From: Beijerinckia indica subsp. indica ATCC 9039
GTDB taxonomy: Bacteria; Pseudomonadota; Alphaproteobacteria; Rhizobiales; Beijerinckiaceae
Direction: 5' to 3'
Assembly: GCF_000019845.1 (NCBI RefSeq)
Contig: NC_010581.1
Span: forward strand, 3,665,501 to 3,729,500
Length of the DNA: 64,000 bases
Positions 32,960 to 43,720 of the stretch are shown here, piece by piece (position 1 is the first letter of the stretch; each line of letters opens with the position of its first letter). Under the pieces are notes generated by a model. The model was not told where the DNA came from, did not search any database, and saw nothing but the letters and a program-made list of their open reading frames with translations. The translations under genes and the position numbers were made by a program.

Positions 32960-34338
32960 CGCCGTACCCCTCCAAGAACACCGCCTATAATTCCCATAAC
33001 AGCTTGAGCATTTCGTAAATCTTGTTGCTGCTGTTGTTCCAGTTGTCGTTGTGCCGCGAGCACGGATTCAATAGCTCTTTTTGCGTCTTCATTGCCCAAG
33101 GCCGCCGCCTTTTGAAATAGGCTCAAGGCTTCGTTAGGGTAATTTTCTTGAATCCGTCCTTGCTGCATAAACGTTGCAAGGCTGACCATCGCATCGGTAT
33201 CTCCTAATTCCGCTCCGCGCCGGAAGGAATTTGCCGCGCCTTGCAAGTTATTGAGCCCCAATCTGCGATCCAAAAGCCCCCATCCATAATTGTCAAACGC
33301 TGCTCTGTAATGTTGATCGCAAAGAACCTTAAAGAATGCGAGTGATCTTTTGGGATCTGTAACACTGTAGGCGCGCGCAAGCTGATATCTCAATCGCCGG
33401 TCCGAAGGCTCGATTGCAATTGCCGCTTCGCAGCTTTCGATCGCATCTGACACAGATGCTTTCAAATTGTCATAGGAAATGCCTGGCAAATTTCTGGGCT
33501 TATCAGGATCATTCGGATTGGCGGCGTATTTGTCGCAATTTTCTCGCGCGTGTTCGATCAAATCCGCATGCTTCTGTGCCGCAATTCGTTCTTTTTCGTC
33601 ATCAAGAGCCTTTTGAACCGCAGCGCGCTTGACCTCATTGACCCGGGCTATTTCTTCTTGTTTTCTGCGTTCCTGAAATACTCGCCATTCTTTCAAAGTT
33701 TTCGCGGAAATCGGTCTCAGTACAGCACCAGTATTAGGGTCATACCCTTGATTGTCGTAAAAGGAAAAGCTTCCGTCTTCCTGTCGGGAATACCAGATCT
33801 GCGGCTGACCGGAAGCCGGATTAAACCACGATACATTTGATGATGGATCAACAGCTTTCGGCGGGTGTTGAAGCCGCTCTTCTTGCTCTTTCTCAGCCTT
33901 CCGAACAGATGCCGACTTTGGTACACAAACTTTTACTTCAGCATCCAATGTAAATATCCGCTCATCAGATGCTTGCAATTGATTCTCACTAATAATGCTC
34001 ACTTTAGCTAGGCCATCAAGATAAGCCTTTTCAGCATCCTGAAATTTTTCTTCAATATCATCATTATGTATTTGAGTATTCCGTTCACGATTGGAGTGAA
34101 CCTCATACCCGATGACCTCAGCAAGGCCTTGCTTAATAATCTCTCGAGTGGCCTTAGCACGAATTTCTTCGATATTATCATTTTGCTTAAAAACAATACT
34201 GTATTTTTTTTCGACTTTCTCTATGCGGCTACAATCTTTATCTTCGAAGGCAAAAACGGTATCAGTGAACCAAATTGTATACGTAAAAACCGCAAAGATA
34301 TTGCACAATAAAATTCGTGCTTTGGTCAATGAAAACAT
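32956..34338 (-). CDS. Uncharacterised exported protein with Sel1/TPR-like repeats (first gene of the pair)
   Basis: A protein of 460 aa with a signal peptide (ILLCNIFAVFTYTIWFTDTVFA). Residues about 45-145 look like an LPP20/FlgT-type N-terminal domain (IRAKATREIIKQGLAEVIGYEV, ending TLDAEVKVCVP). A Trp/Tyr-rich linker (about 175-215, QPQIWYSRQEDGSFSFYDNQG) is followed by a coiled coil (about 222-275) and Sel1/TPR-like helical repeats (about 310-430, AANSFRRGAELGDTDAMVSLATFMQQG and ALSLFQKAAALGNEDAKRAI). The C-terminus has a Gln run and a glycine-rich tail. Periplasmic or surface scaffold roles fit the architecture; no catalytic motif is visible. AT-rich codon use, especially in the first third, contrasts with flanking genes. 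Confidence 0.75.
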   Translation of the reverse strand: MFSLTKARILLCNIFAVFTYTIWFTDTVFAFEDKDCSRIEKVEKKYSIVFKQNDNIEEIRAKATREIIKQGLAEVIGYEVHSNRERNTQIHNDDIEEKFQDAEKAYLDGLAKVSIISENQLQASDERIFTLDAEVKVCVPKSASVRKAEKEQEERLQHPPKAVDPSSNVSWFNPASGQPQIWYSRQEDGSFSFYDNQGYDPNTGAVLRPISAKTLKEWRVFQERRKQEEIARVNEVKRAAVQKALDDEKERIAAQKHADLIEHARENCDKYAANPNDPDKPRNLPGISYDNLKASVSDAIESCEAAIAIEPSDRRLRYQLARAYSVTDPKRSLAFFKVLCDQHYRAAFDNYGWGLLDRRLGLNNLQGAANSFRRGAELGDTDAMVSLATFMQQGRIQENYPNEALSLFQKAAALGNEDAKRAIESVLAAQRQLEQQQQQDLRNAQAVMGIIGGVLGGVRR

Positions 34339-34655
34339 TATCCTTTCTCCTCAGCCCTAAAATTGCCTTAAATAACGGCTCAGGTCAAGGAAGCCGCGCT
34401 CGCATGGTCTTTCGGCGGAGAAAAAGCGGACGCGAGTTTTATCCAGTACTGAATTTTGAGAAAAAAGAGCACACTTGCCTTTCAGTGAAGAAAGGCAGTC
34501 GATAAGTTAAAAACTCTGGGCACCAAGTGTAGACATTCAGTACGACTGATCAATCATATACTCTTATCACCCAGTTTGGGGCGTGTGGTGGAGCACTCAC
34601 GGCGAGCATACAGATCAGGGCCCAAGGACTGTAATTCCTCGGGCCTTCGTCTCCC
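34339..34655. other. Intergenic region between secA and the exported-protein operon
   Basis: All neighbouring genes read on the minus strand, so this gap holds the secA terminator and the operon promoter. A weak hairpin with GGCCC/GGGCC ends lies about 34618-34645. No gene is visible. Confidence 0.4.
34618..34645 (-). terminator. Possible secA terminator
   Basis: GGCCCAAGGA pairs with TCCTCGGGCC, with one mismatch, directly after the secA stop. There is no T-run, so the call is weak. Confidence 0.35.
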
Positions 34656-37526
34656 TCAACTGATCATGCCGTGACAATGTTTGTATTTCTTGCCCGAACC
34701 ACAGGGGCAAGGCTCGTTGCGCCCGACACGGCCCCAGGATTTCGGATCGTCCGCGTTGCGTTCCAAAGTCGGGATGGTGGGTTCGGCGGCGACCAAGACG
34801 TCGCGGCCGTTGAACGCTTCCACACCCTGTTGCGGCATGAAGCTCACGGCGGTCTGGCCGGTCTCCGTCGGTCCCTCCAGCGCGAGCGAGGCGGCGAGCG
34901 GCGGAACGGCGGGAACGGGATCGAAGGGCGCCGCAGCCGCGAGTGTTTCGAACGGCGATTGATCCGCGGATGGCGCGAAAGCCACTTCGACACGGCTCAA
35001 TTGGGCGGTTGTCGTTTCACGCAATTGCGTAATCAATTCATCAAAGAGCGCGAAAGCTTCCGACTTATACTCATTCAGCGGATCGCGCTGGGCAAGGCCA
35101 CGCCAGCCGATGACCTGACGCAAATGATCGAGCGTCACAAGATGTTCGCGCCATAGATGATCGAGCACCTGCAACACGACTTGTTTCTCGATATAGCGCA
35201 TAAGGTCCGGGCCGTTGCGCTCGGCCCGCTCAGCATAAGCTGTCTCGGCTGCCTGTTGCAGCCTTTCATGCATCGCCTCGTCGGTAATGCCTTCTTCCTT
35301 CGCCCAATCGGCCAGCGGCAGAGCGAGATTGAGAGCGGTTTCGAGACCCTGCGTCAGTCCCTCGATATCCCAAGCCTCTGGATAGGCGTCATGGGGCACG
35401 AATTTGCCCACGAGATCATCGACAACGCCGGTACGCATGTCGTGGATCATTTCTTCGAGCGAGTCCTGCCCCATCATTTCGCGGCGCTGCTCGAACACGA
35501 CTTTGCGCTGATCGTTCATTACATTATCATATTTCAAGATGTTCTTGCGCATCTCGAAATTACGCGCCTCGACTTTCTGCTGCGCCTTCTCCAAAGCCTT
35601 GTTGATCCAGGGATGGACGATCGCTTCATCTTCCTTGAGGCCTAGTTTCAAGAGCATGGATTCCATGCGGTCGGAGCCGAAGATCCGCATGAGATCGTCC
35701 TTGAGGGACAGGAAGAATTTCGAGCGGCCAGGATCACCCTGGCGGCCGGAACGGCCACGCAACTGATTGTCGATACGCCGGCTTTCATGGCGTTCCGTGC
35801 CGATAATATAGAGACCACCGGCGGCAATGGCCTGATCGCGGAAGCTATCGACTTCAGCGCGGATCTCGGCTTCCTTGGCATCGCGATCGGGGCCCGGCGG
35901 CAGGCTCGCGCATTCCTGTTCGACACGCATGTCGACATTGCCACCAAGTTTGATATCAGTGCCGCGACCGGCCATGTTTGTGGCAATGGTGATGGCACCC
36001 GGCACGCCGGCCTCGGCAACGATATAGGCTTCCTGTTCATGGAAGCGCGCATTCAGAACGGCAAACAGTTTCGACGGCTTGCCGGAGCGCGCCGCGGCAT
36101 AGAGCTTCTGCAGCGCCTTGGGCTCGGAGAAGTCGATCTGCTTATAGCCTTGTTGCAGCATGAAGGCCGCAAGCTGTTCCGATTTCTCGATCGATGTCGT
36201 TCCGACGAGCATGGGCTGGAGCGTCTGGCCCGCAGCCTCGATCTCACGGGTAATGGCCCGCAATTTCTCCTCGCCGGAGCGATAGACTTCATCATCTTCG
36301 TCGTGGCGCCGCACCGGATTGTTGGTCGGGATCGAAACCACTTCGAGACGATAGATTTCGGCGAATTCATCGGCCTCGGTCGCGGCCGTGCCGGTCATGC
36401 CCGCCAGCTTCTTGTAGAGACGGAAATAGTTCTGGAACGTAATGGAAGCGAGCGTCACATTTTCCGGCTGCACCTGCACATGTTCCTTGGCCTCGAGGGC
36501 CTGGTGCAACCCTTCGGAATAGCGCCGTCCCGGCATCATGCGGCCGGTGAATTCGTCAATGATGACGATCTCCCCGTTGCGCTCGATGTAATCCTTGTCG
36601 CGCTGAAACAATTTATGCGCGCGCAAGGCCTGGTTCACATGATGCACCAAAGTGACATTGACGGCATCATAGAGTGAGCCGTCATGCAAGGCGCCGATCT
36701 CGCGCAGAAGCTCTTCGATATGTTCGTTGCCGGCTTCCGTCAGATTGGTCGAGCGCTGCTTTTCATCGAGCTCGAAATCCTCATCATTCAATTTCGGGAT
36801 GAGCGTATCGACGAGATTGTAGAGATCGGATTTATCGTCCGAGGGGCCGGAAATGATCAAAGGCGTGCGGGCTTCATCGATCAGGATCGAATCCACCTCA
36901 TCGACGATAGCGAAAGCATGGCCGCGCTGAACCATATGGCTCAGCTCATATTTCATATTGTCGCGCAGATAATCGAAGCCGAATTCATTATTGGTGCCAT
37001 AGGTGATATCGGCGGCATAGGCTTCACGGCGCTGAGCATCGTCGAGCCCATGCACGATAATGCCGGTGGAAAGGCCGAGGAAGCGATAGACCTGCCCCAT
37101 CCATTCGGCGTCGCGGCGAGCGAGATAATCATTGACCGTGACGACATGCACGCCCTGCCCTGCCAGGGCGTTGAGATAAGTGGCGAGCGTGGCGACCAGC
37201 GTCTTGCCCTCGCCCGTCCGCATTTCGGCAATGCCACCTTCGTGCAGGACCATGCCGCCGATGAGCTGAACATCGAAATGCCGCTGGCCCAGTACCCGGC
37301 GCGCGGCCTCCCGCACTGTGGCGAAGGCCGGCACGATGAGATCATCGAGAGTCTTGCCCTCTGCCAATTGGGCGCGGAGCGTGATGGTCTGCGCGGCGAG
37401 CTCCTCATCGGAGAGTTTCTGGATCTCTGGTTCGAGAGCGTTGATCGCAGCAACTTTGGGGCGATATCCCTTCAAACGACGATCGTTCGCCGTTCCGAAA
37501 ATTTTTTTCGCCAGGGTAGCCCACAT
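34656..37526 (-). CDS. secA: Preprotein translocase ATPase SecA
   Basis: The motor of Sec-dependent protein export, 956 aa from ATG 37526. Upstream in-frame sequence exists, but [22 protein letters not shown] is the usual N-terminus. Walker A is MRTGEGKT (lysine near 108), Walker B/DEAD region [22 protein letters not shown], then the preprotein cross-linking domain, NBD2 with [12 protein letters not shown], helical wing and scaffold domains. The C-terminal zinc finger [13 protein letters not shown], which binds SecB and lipids, is intact. Divergent from the parvulin gene. Confidence 0.98.
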   Translation of the reverse strand: MWATLAKKIFGTANDRRLKGYRPKVAAINALEPEIQKLSDEELAAQTITLRAQLAEGKTLDDLIVPAFATVREAARRVLGQRHFDVQLIGGMVLHEGGIAEMRTGEGKTLVATLATYLNALAGQGVHVVTVNDYLARRDAEWMGQVYRFLGLSTGIIVHGLDDAQRREAYAADITYGTNNEFGFDYLRDNMKYELSHMVQRGHAFAIVDEVDSILIDEARTPLIISGPSDDKSDLYNLVDTLIPKLNDEDFELDEKQRSTNLTEAGNEHIEELLREIGALHDGSLYDAVNVTLVHHVNQALRAHKLFQRDKDYIERNGEIVIIDEFTGRMMPGRRYSEGLHQALEAKEHVQVQPENVTLASITFQNYFRLYKKLAGMTGTAATEADEFAEIYRLEVVSIPTNNPVRRHDEDDEVYRSGEEKLRAITREIEAAGQTLQPMLVGTTSIEKSEQLAAFMLQQGYKQIDFSEPKALQKLYAAARSGKPSKLFAVLNARFHEQEAYIVAEAGVPGAITIATNMAGRGTDIKLGGNVDMRVEQECASLPPGPDRDAKEAEIRAEVDSFRDQAIAAGGLYIIGTERHESRRIDNQLRGRSGRQGDPGRSKFFLSLKDDLMRIFGSDRMESMLLKLGLKEDEAIVHPWINKALEKAQQKVEARNFEMRKNILKYDNVMNDQRKVVFEQRREMMGQDSLEEMIHDMRTGVVDDLVGKFVPHDAYPEAWDIEGLTQGLETALNLALPLADWAKEEGITDEAMHERLQQAAETAYAERAERNGPDLMRYIEKQVVLQVLDHLWREHLVTLDHLRQVIGWRGLAQRDPLNEYKSEAFALFDELITQLRETTTAQLSRVEVAFAPSADQSPFETLAAAAPFDPVPAVPPLAASLALEGPTETGQTAVSFMPQQGVEAFNGRDVLVAAEPTIPTLERNADDPKSWGRVGRNEPCPCGSGKKYKHCHGMIS

Positions 37527-38111
37527 TATCGAGAAACCTTGTCTGTTGGGCTCGACCGAACGCCATGCCGGGAGCCACAGGAAAACCCAAAAGTGCGGCA
37601 TAATGGCCGCTTCCCGCATAGTCGGCCACGAGGACTCGGCTGCGGGCTCGCAACGTGATCACGCGCCAAAAAGGTCTGAAACCTTTTTAATCCCATGACG
37701 ATTTGCGTCCATGAAGATTTGCGCCAAGACGATCGCGGTTCCTGGCGGGAATGCGAGATCGGGCCGGCGCCCATCAGCAGACCTTGACCAGCTTGCCTAA
37801 CGTGAACCGAACCGCCTGGCCTTCCACCTCCCTCGCGCGGCCCGCGCTCCAGCTAAGCTCCGATGAAGACGGCAAGATGAACCTTTTAAGACCAACCGTA
37901 TTATTCAGAACACACCTTCTCCCAATAGACATGGGGAAAAAGCCTCCGCGAGAGATAAGATTGGGATACAGCCTTGTCAAATCCACAAGAGCATGCACTT
38001 TCTCGTTTCGTGCCGGGAATCGCCCCTGAGCGCCACCTTGGCCCATTTAAGCCCGATTCGGCGTGCAGGACGACGCCGATCTCGGAACGATCTCTCCGCC
38101 GGAGCCCACGA
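37527..38111. other. secA-parvulin divergent intergenic region
   Basis: About 585 bases with both promoters. A hairpin AAAAAGGT-CTGAA-ACCTTTTT is at 37668-37688. No convincing gene; open frames on both strands are extensions of the flanking genes. Confidence 0.45.
37668..37688. terminator. AT-rich hairpin of terminator type
   Basis: AAAAAGGT and ACCTTTTT form a perfect 8-base stem around a 5-base loop. It lies upstream of both flanking genes, so its role (terminator of an unseen transcript or regulatory hairpin) is unclear. Confidence 0.35.
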
Positions 38112-39011
38112 ATGTCCATGACGAAAGTTTCCCGCCCTGCCATGTTGGGGCTGACCTTGGCCTTGGGGCTTGGGGCCTTGGGGCTCGACCTGCCTTACGT
38201 GGCTCTGTCCACCCCCGCCGCGGCAAAGGTCCTGGCCAAAGTCAATGGCAAGGAAATTACTGACGAAGATCTCAAATATGCGACCGAGGATCTGGCCTCC
38301 AGCCTGCCGCCGCAACTGGAAGGCAAGGCGCGCGACAGCTATCTCCTCGATTATCTGATCGATGCGGAGCTTGTGGCGCAAAAGGCCCAGGCCGAGAAAT
38401 TGGACAAGACCACCGATTTCAACAACCGCCTCGCCTATTTCCGGGAAAAGCTTCTGATGGAGGTCCTCCTCTCACAGGTCGCCAAGGGCGCCGTGACCGA
38501 GGAAGCGCTGAAAACCGCCTATGACGAAGCCGCCAAGGCCCAAAAGCCCGAACAGGAAATCCATGCACGGCATATTCTCGTCGCCACCGACGACGATGCC
38601 AAGGCCGTGCTGAAACGCCTGAAGGCCGGCGAGGATTTCGCCAAGGTCGCCAAGGAAGTTTCGAAAGACCCGAGCGCCGACGGCGGCGATCTCGGCTGGT
38701 TCACCAAGGACCGGATGGTGCCCGAATTCGCCGATGCCGCGTTCAAGCTCGATGAAAACCAGCTTTCCGAACCGGTCAAGAGCCAGTTCGGGTGGCATAT
38801 CATCCAGGTCCTCGGCAAACGCCAAAAAACCTTCCCTCCCTATGATCAAGTCAGGGAGCAGGTCGCTCGTTTCGTGATCCAGCGCGCGCAAGGGGAATTG
38901 GTGGCGCAATTGCGCAAGGCCGCCAAGATCGAGAAGACAGAACCCGAGACCCCGGAAGCGGCTCCCGACGCCGCCAAGCCGGCGCCCGGCAAAGCCCCGG
39001 CGAAAAAATAG
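38112..39011 (+). CDS. Parvulin-type peptidyl-prolyl cis-trans isomerase, exported
   Basis: A periplasmic folding factor of the SurA/PrsA/PpiC type, 299 aa from ATG 38112 (GGAG eight bases upstream). Signal peptide PAMLGLTLALGLGALGLDLPYVALSTPAAA; N-terminal helical chaperone region (VNGKEITDEDLKYATEDLASSLP); one rotamase domain (about 155-250) with ARHILVATDDDAKAVLKRLKAGEDFAKVAKEVSKDP, GGDLGWFTKDRMVPEFADAAF and SQFGWHIIQVLGKR. The tail is Pro/Ala/Lys-rich. Located divergently from secA; probably assists exported outer membrane proteins. Confidence 0.93.
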   Translation: MSMTKVSRPAMLGLTLALGLGALGLDLPYVALSTPAAAKVLAKVNGKEITDEDLKYATEDLASSLPPQLEGKARDSYLLDYLIDAELVAQKAQAEKLDKTTDFNNRLAYFREKLLMEVLLSQVAKGAVTEEALKTAYDEAAKAQKPEQEIHARHILVATDDDAKAVLKRLKAGEDFAKVAKEVSKDPSADGGDLGWFTKDRMVPEFADAAFKLDENQLSEPVKSQFGWHIIQVLGKRQKTFPPYDQVREQVARFVIQRAQGELVAQLRKAAKIEKTEPETPEAAPDAAKPAPGKAPAKK

Positions 39012-39509
39012 CGCGAAAAAATACCGACTGAGTGAAAACTCCTTTTGTAAACGCCGGGCATTCTGTCCGGCGTTTACATTTCCGGCCATCGATCCCCGTT
39101 ATTCTGTCGCGCCATTGTCGTTTCGTGTTTCGATACGCAACACTACGCTACAGCCAACGCTCCATGATTCGCGGGCAGCGACAGTGCCAGCCTGGAATAA
39201 AGTTCTTTTTTCGCTTTGTTGAGATGTGTCGCAGCAAGAATAACGTAAAGAGAACGAATCCCAGTAAAAGACAGTCTCGTCACACGTCATTCTTTTGAAA
39301 TACCGACGATTCATACTTGTACTTCTGCAGCTTCTCCAAAGAGCTGGCTAGCAACAGAATCAATTTCCATTTACCTTTTTTCCAAACCTTCCCGTTCTTT
39401 CGAGGCGGGTGGATAGAAAATCATCCGCCATGGCAAGCTCCTTGCCCAGGTCCAGCGCGCATAACAAAGCCAATAAAGGCGCTCCATCATAACAAGGGGG
39501 GACGGAGCC
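39012..39509. other. Parvulin-porin intergenic region
   Basis: Starts with the terminator at 39047-39077. The remaining 430 bases show no gene; they should carry the porin promoter and untranslated leader. Confidence 0.45.
39047..39077 (+). terminator. Rho-independent-type terminator of the parvulin gene
   Basis: GTAAACGCCGG (39047-39057) and CCGGCGTTTAC (39067-39077) form a perfect 11-base stem with a 9-base loop, followed by a short ATTTCC tail, 36 bases after the stop codon. Confidence 0.75.
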
Positions 39510-40997
39510 ATGCGTTACAGGGCAATCAAGAAATTATCCCTGGCTAGGCAATGCGGGTTCATCGGTACGCTTCTGGGTTTTGCCTTGTTGACGGCTGGGA
39601 CCGCCAGCGCCGATACGACGGACATTCTGCTCAATCAGCTCAAGGCCAAAGGGATTCTCACCAAGGAGGAATATCGGAAACTGAAGGAGCGGCATGCCGC
39701 GGAAGTCGCGGCCCAGCACCAAAAACAGCATCAAATCGTCACGGCCCGCCGCGCGGTTCCGGCGGAGACAGCCGCGACGGACGATCGCTTTGTCACCCGC
39801 CTCGACCGCGGGATCGGCGTCAGGATCGGTTCGGTTGATGTCACCATTGCGGGTGACGCGACCTTCTTCGCGACGGAAGTCTTCAATCCTCATCACGGCC
39901 CGCAGATTGACGGATCCTTGATGAACACCGCCGCCAATAACAGCTTTTCCCTTCGCGGTGGCCTGCCGCCGAGCGCGTTCATCACCAATCTCGCAACGAC
40001 CCAGGAGGGCATGGACATTGGCTTCACACTCGGCCTCTATATCGGCGGCACGAATGTGAATGTCGGCCTGCTCAACGCCAATAGCCCCGGTATTACCGCC
40101 GCTCTCGGCACACCGGGCATTGATGTCCGCCAGATTTATGGCACGATCGGCACGCCAGATTTCGGCACGGTCAAGATTGGCCGCGACCTCGGCCTCTTCG
40201 GCGGCGATGCCATTTTCAATGACGACACGATTTTTGGCGCGGGCATCCCTTATTTCAATGGCGCGCCGCGCAATACGACGCTCGGCCGTATCGGCTATGG
40301 CTATATTTATGCCGATTATCTGCCGCAGGTCACCTATACATCGCCGAACATCAACGGCTTCACCGCCACGATCGGCGCCTTCTCTCCGCTCTCGACCTTC
40401 AGTTTCGCAGGCGCTCCCACCGGCTCCTCGGGGTCCTTGACCGCGCATGATCAGCCGATGTTCCAAGGGCGCCTGAAATATGTCGGCAATGTCACCGAAG
40501 GCGTCAAAATGACGGCCTGGGTCAGCGCGCTTACGCAGCAGCATCGCGCCGAGGTCGGCGATGCCGTCAATCTTACGCCTGGCACCAATGTGCGTTCCGT
40601 CGCCACCGATATGGGTGTACGGTTCGATATCGACAGGGTCAGTTTCTCTGGCTCGGCCTATTACGGCGTCGGTGTCGGCAATGCCGCTTTGTTCTTTGAC
40701 GGCGTGACCTATAACGGCGTCAAACGCAAATCCTATGGCGGCTATGCGCAGGCAAGCTACAAAGTGCTGGACAAGCTGAAGATCGGGGCCAGTTACGGCA
40801 TTAGCCTCCTAGAGGGTGTCTATGGAGATCCAGGAACACTCATCCGCTCCAGCGATGCCTATGTGGGCTTCGCCCGCTATCAATTGACCGATTGGGTGTC
40901 TCTGGAAGCGGAATATATCCATACGACATCGCGTAACCAGTTCTATCAGAGGCTCGACAATAACGCGCTCGTTCTCGGCTCGGCCATCGTGTTCTGA
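39510..40997 (+). CDS. Alphaproteobacterial porin
   Basis: An outer membrane beta-barrel for passive solute diffusion, 495 aa. Signal peptide FIGTLLGFALLTAGTASA; then a short helical segment (ILLNQLKAKGILTKEEYRKLKERHAAEVAAQHQKQ) that may trimerise; then alternating beta strands such as VKIGRDLGLFGGDAIFND, RIGYGYIYADYLPQVTYTSP and KSYGGYAQASYKVLDKLKIGASYGI. The C-terminus ends in a strand with terminal phenylalanine (NALVLGSAIVF), the recognition signal for BAM-mediated insertion. RBS AAGGGGGGA. Confidence 0.9.
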   Translation: MRYRAIKKLSLARQCGFIGTLLGFALLTAGTASADTTDILLNQLKAKGILTKEEYRKLKERHAAEVAAQHQKQHQIVTARRAVPAETAATDDRFVTRLDRGIGVRIGSVDVTIAGDATFFATEVFNPHHGPQIDGSLMNTAANNSFSLRGGLPPSAFITNLATTQEGMDIGFTLGLYIGGTNVNVGLLNANSPGITAALGTPGIDVRQIYGTIGTPDFGTVKIGRDLGLFGGDAIFNDDTIFGAGIPYFNGAPRNTTLGRIGYGYIYADYLPQVTYTSPNINGFTATIGAFSPLSTFSFAGAPTGSSGSLTAHDQPMFQGRLKYVGNVTEGVKMTAWVSALTQQHRAEVGDAVNLTPGTNVRSVATDMGVRFDIDRVSFSGSAYYGVGVGNAALFFDGVTYNGVKRKSYGGYAQASYKVLDKLKIGASYGISLLEGVYGDPGTLIRSSDAYVGFARYQLTDWVSLEAEYIHTTSRNQFYQRLDNNALVLGSAIVF

Positions 40998-41131
40998 GCC
41001 ACCCGGCGCATTCATTTAAGGATCGCGCAAGGATCGTGGGGGCTGGATTGGAGTGCAACCAAATCCAGCCCATCTGGCTTATCAATGCTATAGGTGCTTT
41101 CGATTGTCCGGTTCACCTTGGGGGCTCAACC

Positions 41132-41512
41132 ATGGCTTCAAGGAACGAATTACAGATCAAACGCGTCTACGAGCCTGCCGATGATGACGATGGGGCGCGC
41201 GTTTTGATCGATCGCGTATGGCCCCGGGGTGTAACGAAACAGGCTGCCGCCTTGAGCCTTTGGTTGAAAGAAATTGCGCCAAGCGCTGCTTTGCGCAAAT
41301 GGTTTGGTCACGACCCCACGCGGTTTCAAGAATTCCAACGCCGCTATCGCGCCGAGCTCGATCACAACGAAATCGCCGTCAGCCACGTGCGGGATCTATT
41401 GAAGAAAGGCCGTGTGACGCTCCTCTATGGAGCGCATGACATGACGCACAACAATGCCATTGTCCTGAGGGACTACATCGGCGAACAGGAACATAGCCCC
41501 TTGAAAGGCTAA
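41132..41512 (+). CDS. DUF488 family protein
   Basis: A cytoplasmic protein of 126 aa with the DUF488 hallmarks RVLIDRVWPRGVTKQAA, LWLKEIAPSAALRKWFGHDP, F..RYRAEL and LLYGAHDMTHNNAIVLRDYI. Function unknown; the family has been linked to stress-associated loci but no activity is established. The ATG at 41132 is preceded by a G-rich site. It converges on the M3 peptidase gene. Confidence 0.88.
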   Translation: MASRNELQIKRVYEPADDDDGARVLIDRVWPRGVTKQAAALSLWLKEIAPSAALRKWFGHDPTRFQEFQRRYRAELDHNEIAVSHVRDLLKKGRVTLLYGAHDMTHNNAIVLRDYIGEQEHSPLKG

Positions 41513-41546
41513 CGTTTTTAGGGGCTATGTCCTAGAAACGTGCCGT

Positions 41547-43616
41547 TCAAGCCTGCGCGTTGGCCGTATCGAGAAGACCACGCTTGCGCAAAAGTGCTGC
41601 CGGCTCCGGCGCGCGGCCACGGAAGCCGGCATAGGCTGTTTCCGGGTCCCGGCTATATCCTGCCGAATAGACATGATCATGCAGCCTTTTGGCGAGTTCA
41701 GGATCAAAAATATCACCCTTTTCCTCGAAGGCGTCGAAACCATCGGCATCGAGAATTTCTGACCAGAGATAGCTGTAATAACCGGCTGAATAGCCATCGC
41801 CCGTAAAGATGTGCTGGAAGTGCGGCGTGCGGTGGCGCATGCCGATCGCCTCCGGCATGCCGAGCTTGGCCAATGTTTCGGCTTCAAAGGAGATAATATC
41901 GATCTCCTCCTCGCCAGCCTTGAGGTGCAGGTCGAGATCGACCAAAGCCGAGGCCGTATATTCAACCGTCGCAAAGCCCTGGTTGAACTGCCGCGCCGCC
42001 AGAATTTTCTGCAGCAAGGCCTCCGGCATGGGTTCGCCGGTCTCATAATGCACCGCGAAGCGCCGCAGAATTTCCGGCTGTTCCAGCCAATGTTCATAGA
42101 GCTGAGACGGGAATTCGACGAAATCGCGCGCGACGCTAGTCCCGGAGATCAACGGATAGGTCACATCCGACAACATGCCATGCAGGGCATGGCCGAATTC
42201 ATGAAACAGAGTCCGCGCATCGTCGAAACTGAGCAGGCAGGCTTCCCCTTCCCCGCCGCGTGCGAAATTCAGCACATTGACGACAATCGGCAGGACCGTG
42301 CCATCAAGCTTCTGCTGTTCCCTATAGAGGCTCATCCAGGCGCCGCTGTGCTTCGAGGGCCGGGCGAAATAATCACCGATGAATAAGGCAATCTCGGCAC
42401 CATCACGGCTCACTGTCCAGGCGCGCGCATCCTTGTGATAAAGGGGGATGTCGAAACGCTCGGTGAATGTGAGGCCGAACAATTTTTCGGCCGCGTGGAA
42501 GGCCGCTTCGACCAGCTTTCCAAGCTGGAGATAGGGCTTGGTCTCCCCCTCGTCGAGATCATATTCGGCCTTGCGCTGTTTCTCGGCATAATAGCGCCAA
42601 TCCCACGCCGCAATCTCGAAATTGCCGCCTTCGCTCGCGGCCAGAGCACGCAAAGCCGCTTGCTCCTTCAAGGCGCGGGCCCGCGCAGGCTCCCAGACGG
42701 ATTGCAACAGATCGCGCGCCGCCTTGGGTGTCTTGGCCATCGTATCGGCCAATTTGAAATGGGCGAAAGTCTCATAGCCCAAAAGTTTCGCCCGCTCCGC
42801 GCGTAGCTTCACCATTTCAGCGGCAATGGCGCGATTATCGCTCGCTCCGCCGTTCTCACCCCGCATGGCCCAGGCGCGGAAAGCCTGCTCGCGCAGATCG
42901 CGCCGCGCGGAAAATTGCAGGAAAGGCTCGATGGACGAACGCGCAAGGGTGATCACATATTTGCCGGGCAGGCCGAGTTCAGCGGCCGTGCCGGCGGCCG
43001 CGGCAATAAGGGAAGGCGGCAGGCCCGCAAGATCCTCCGGGGTTTCCAGAACGAGCCGATAAGCTTTTTCATCCGCCAGGACATTCTGGCTGAACTGCGT
43101 GCCAAGCGTTGCTAGCCGTTCGGCGATGGCCGCGAGCCGCGCCTTGGCCTCTTGCGGCAGACCGCCGCCATTGCGGCTGAAAGCAATATGATAGCGCTCC
43201 AGAACGCGCGCCTGTTCCGCATCGAGGCCGAGCTTTTCACCCTGCTCTCGCAAGCTCTCGATCCTGCGGAATAAATCCTCATTCAGATAAGTCGCGCTGC
43301 GATGGCGGGACAAAAGCGGCGCAATGTCGCGCTCGACTTCCTCAAGGGCGTCGTTGGTATCAGCGCCAGCCAGATTGAAGAACGTCAATGAAACGCGGGT
43401 CAAATCCTCTCCGGCGCGTTCCAAGGCTGCGATCGTGTTTTCGAACGTCGGTTCTTCGGGATTGGCGGCAATGGCGTCGATTTCGGCGCGCGCTCTCACA
43501 AAAGCCTCGGTAAAGGCCGGCATGAAATGATCTGGCTTCAGACGATCGAAAGGAGGCGCCGCAAAAGGCCCAGTCCAGGCGGCCAGCAAGGGATTGTTTT
43601 CGGTCGTCGCGTCCAT
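41547..43616 (-). CDS. dcp: M3-family metallopeptidase (peptidyl-dipeptidase Dcp/oligopeptidase A type)
   Basis: A zinc peptidase of 689 aa that degrades short peptides in the cytoplasm. The zinc motif is LFHEFGHALHGMLS (HExxH) and the third ligand glutamate follows in DFVEFPSQLYEHW. The HxxTPHF..F region and SAGYYSYLWSEILDADGF near the C-terminus are typical of Dcp. No signal peptide. ATG 43616 has GAGGAGAACG upstream; seven upstream codons are disregarded. Distinguishing Dcp from OpdA by sequence alone is uncertain. Confidence 0.9.
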   Translation of the reverse strand: MDATTENNPLLAAWTGPFAAPPFDRLKPDHFMPAFTEAFVRARAEIDAIAANPEEPTFENTIAALERAGEDLTRVSLTFFNLAGADTNDALEEVERDIAPLLSRHRSATYLNEDLFRRIESLREQGEKLGLDAEQARVLERYHIAFSRNGGGLPQEAKARLAAIAERLATLGTQFSQNVLADEKAYRLVLETPEDLAGLPPSLIAAAAGTAAELGLPGKYVITLARSSIEPFLQFSARRDLREQAFRAWAMRGENGGASDNRAIAAEMVKLRAERAKLLGYETFAHFKLADTMAKTPKAARDLLQSVWEPARARALKEQAALRALAASEGGNFEIAAWDWRYYAEKQRKAEYDLDEGETKPYLQLGKLVEAAFHAAEKLFGLTFTERFDIPLYHKDARAWTVSRDGAEIALFIGDYFARPSKHSGAWMSLYREQQKLDGTVLPIVVNVLNFARGGEGEACLLSFDDARTLFHEFGHALHGMLSDVTYPLISGTSVARDFVEFPSQLYEHWLEQPEILRRFAVHYETGEPMPEALLQKILAARQFNQGFATVEYTASALVDLDLHLKAGEEEIDIISFEAETLAKLGMPEAIGMRHRTPHFQHIFTGDGYSAGYYSYLWSEILDADGFDAFEEKGDIFDPELAKRLHDHVYSAGYSRDPETAYAGFRGRAPEPAALLRKRGLLDTANAQA

Positions 43617-43720
43617 AATCGTTCTCCTCAGCCACAAGAGGCAATTTATGGACCGCTGGACGATTTGTCATCCCCATGGTGAATGGTCTAAAAGAGCCGG
43701 GAATCGAATGGGGAGAGACC

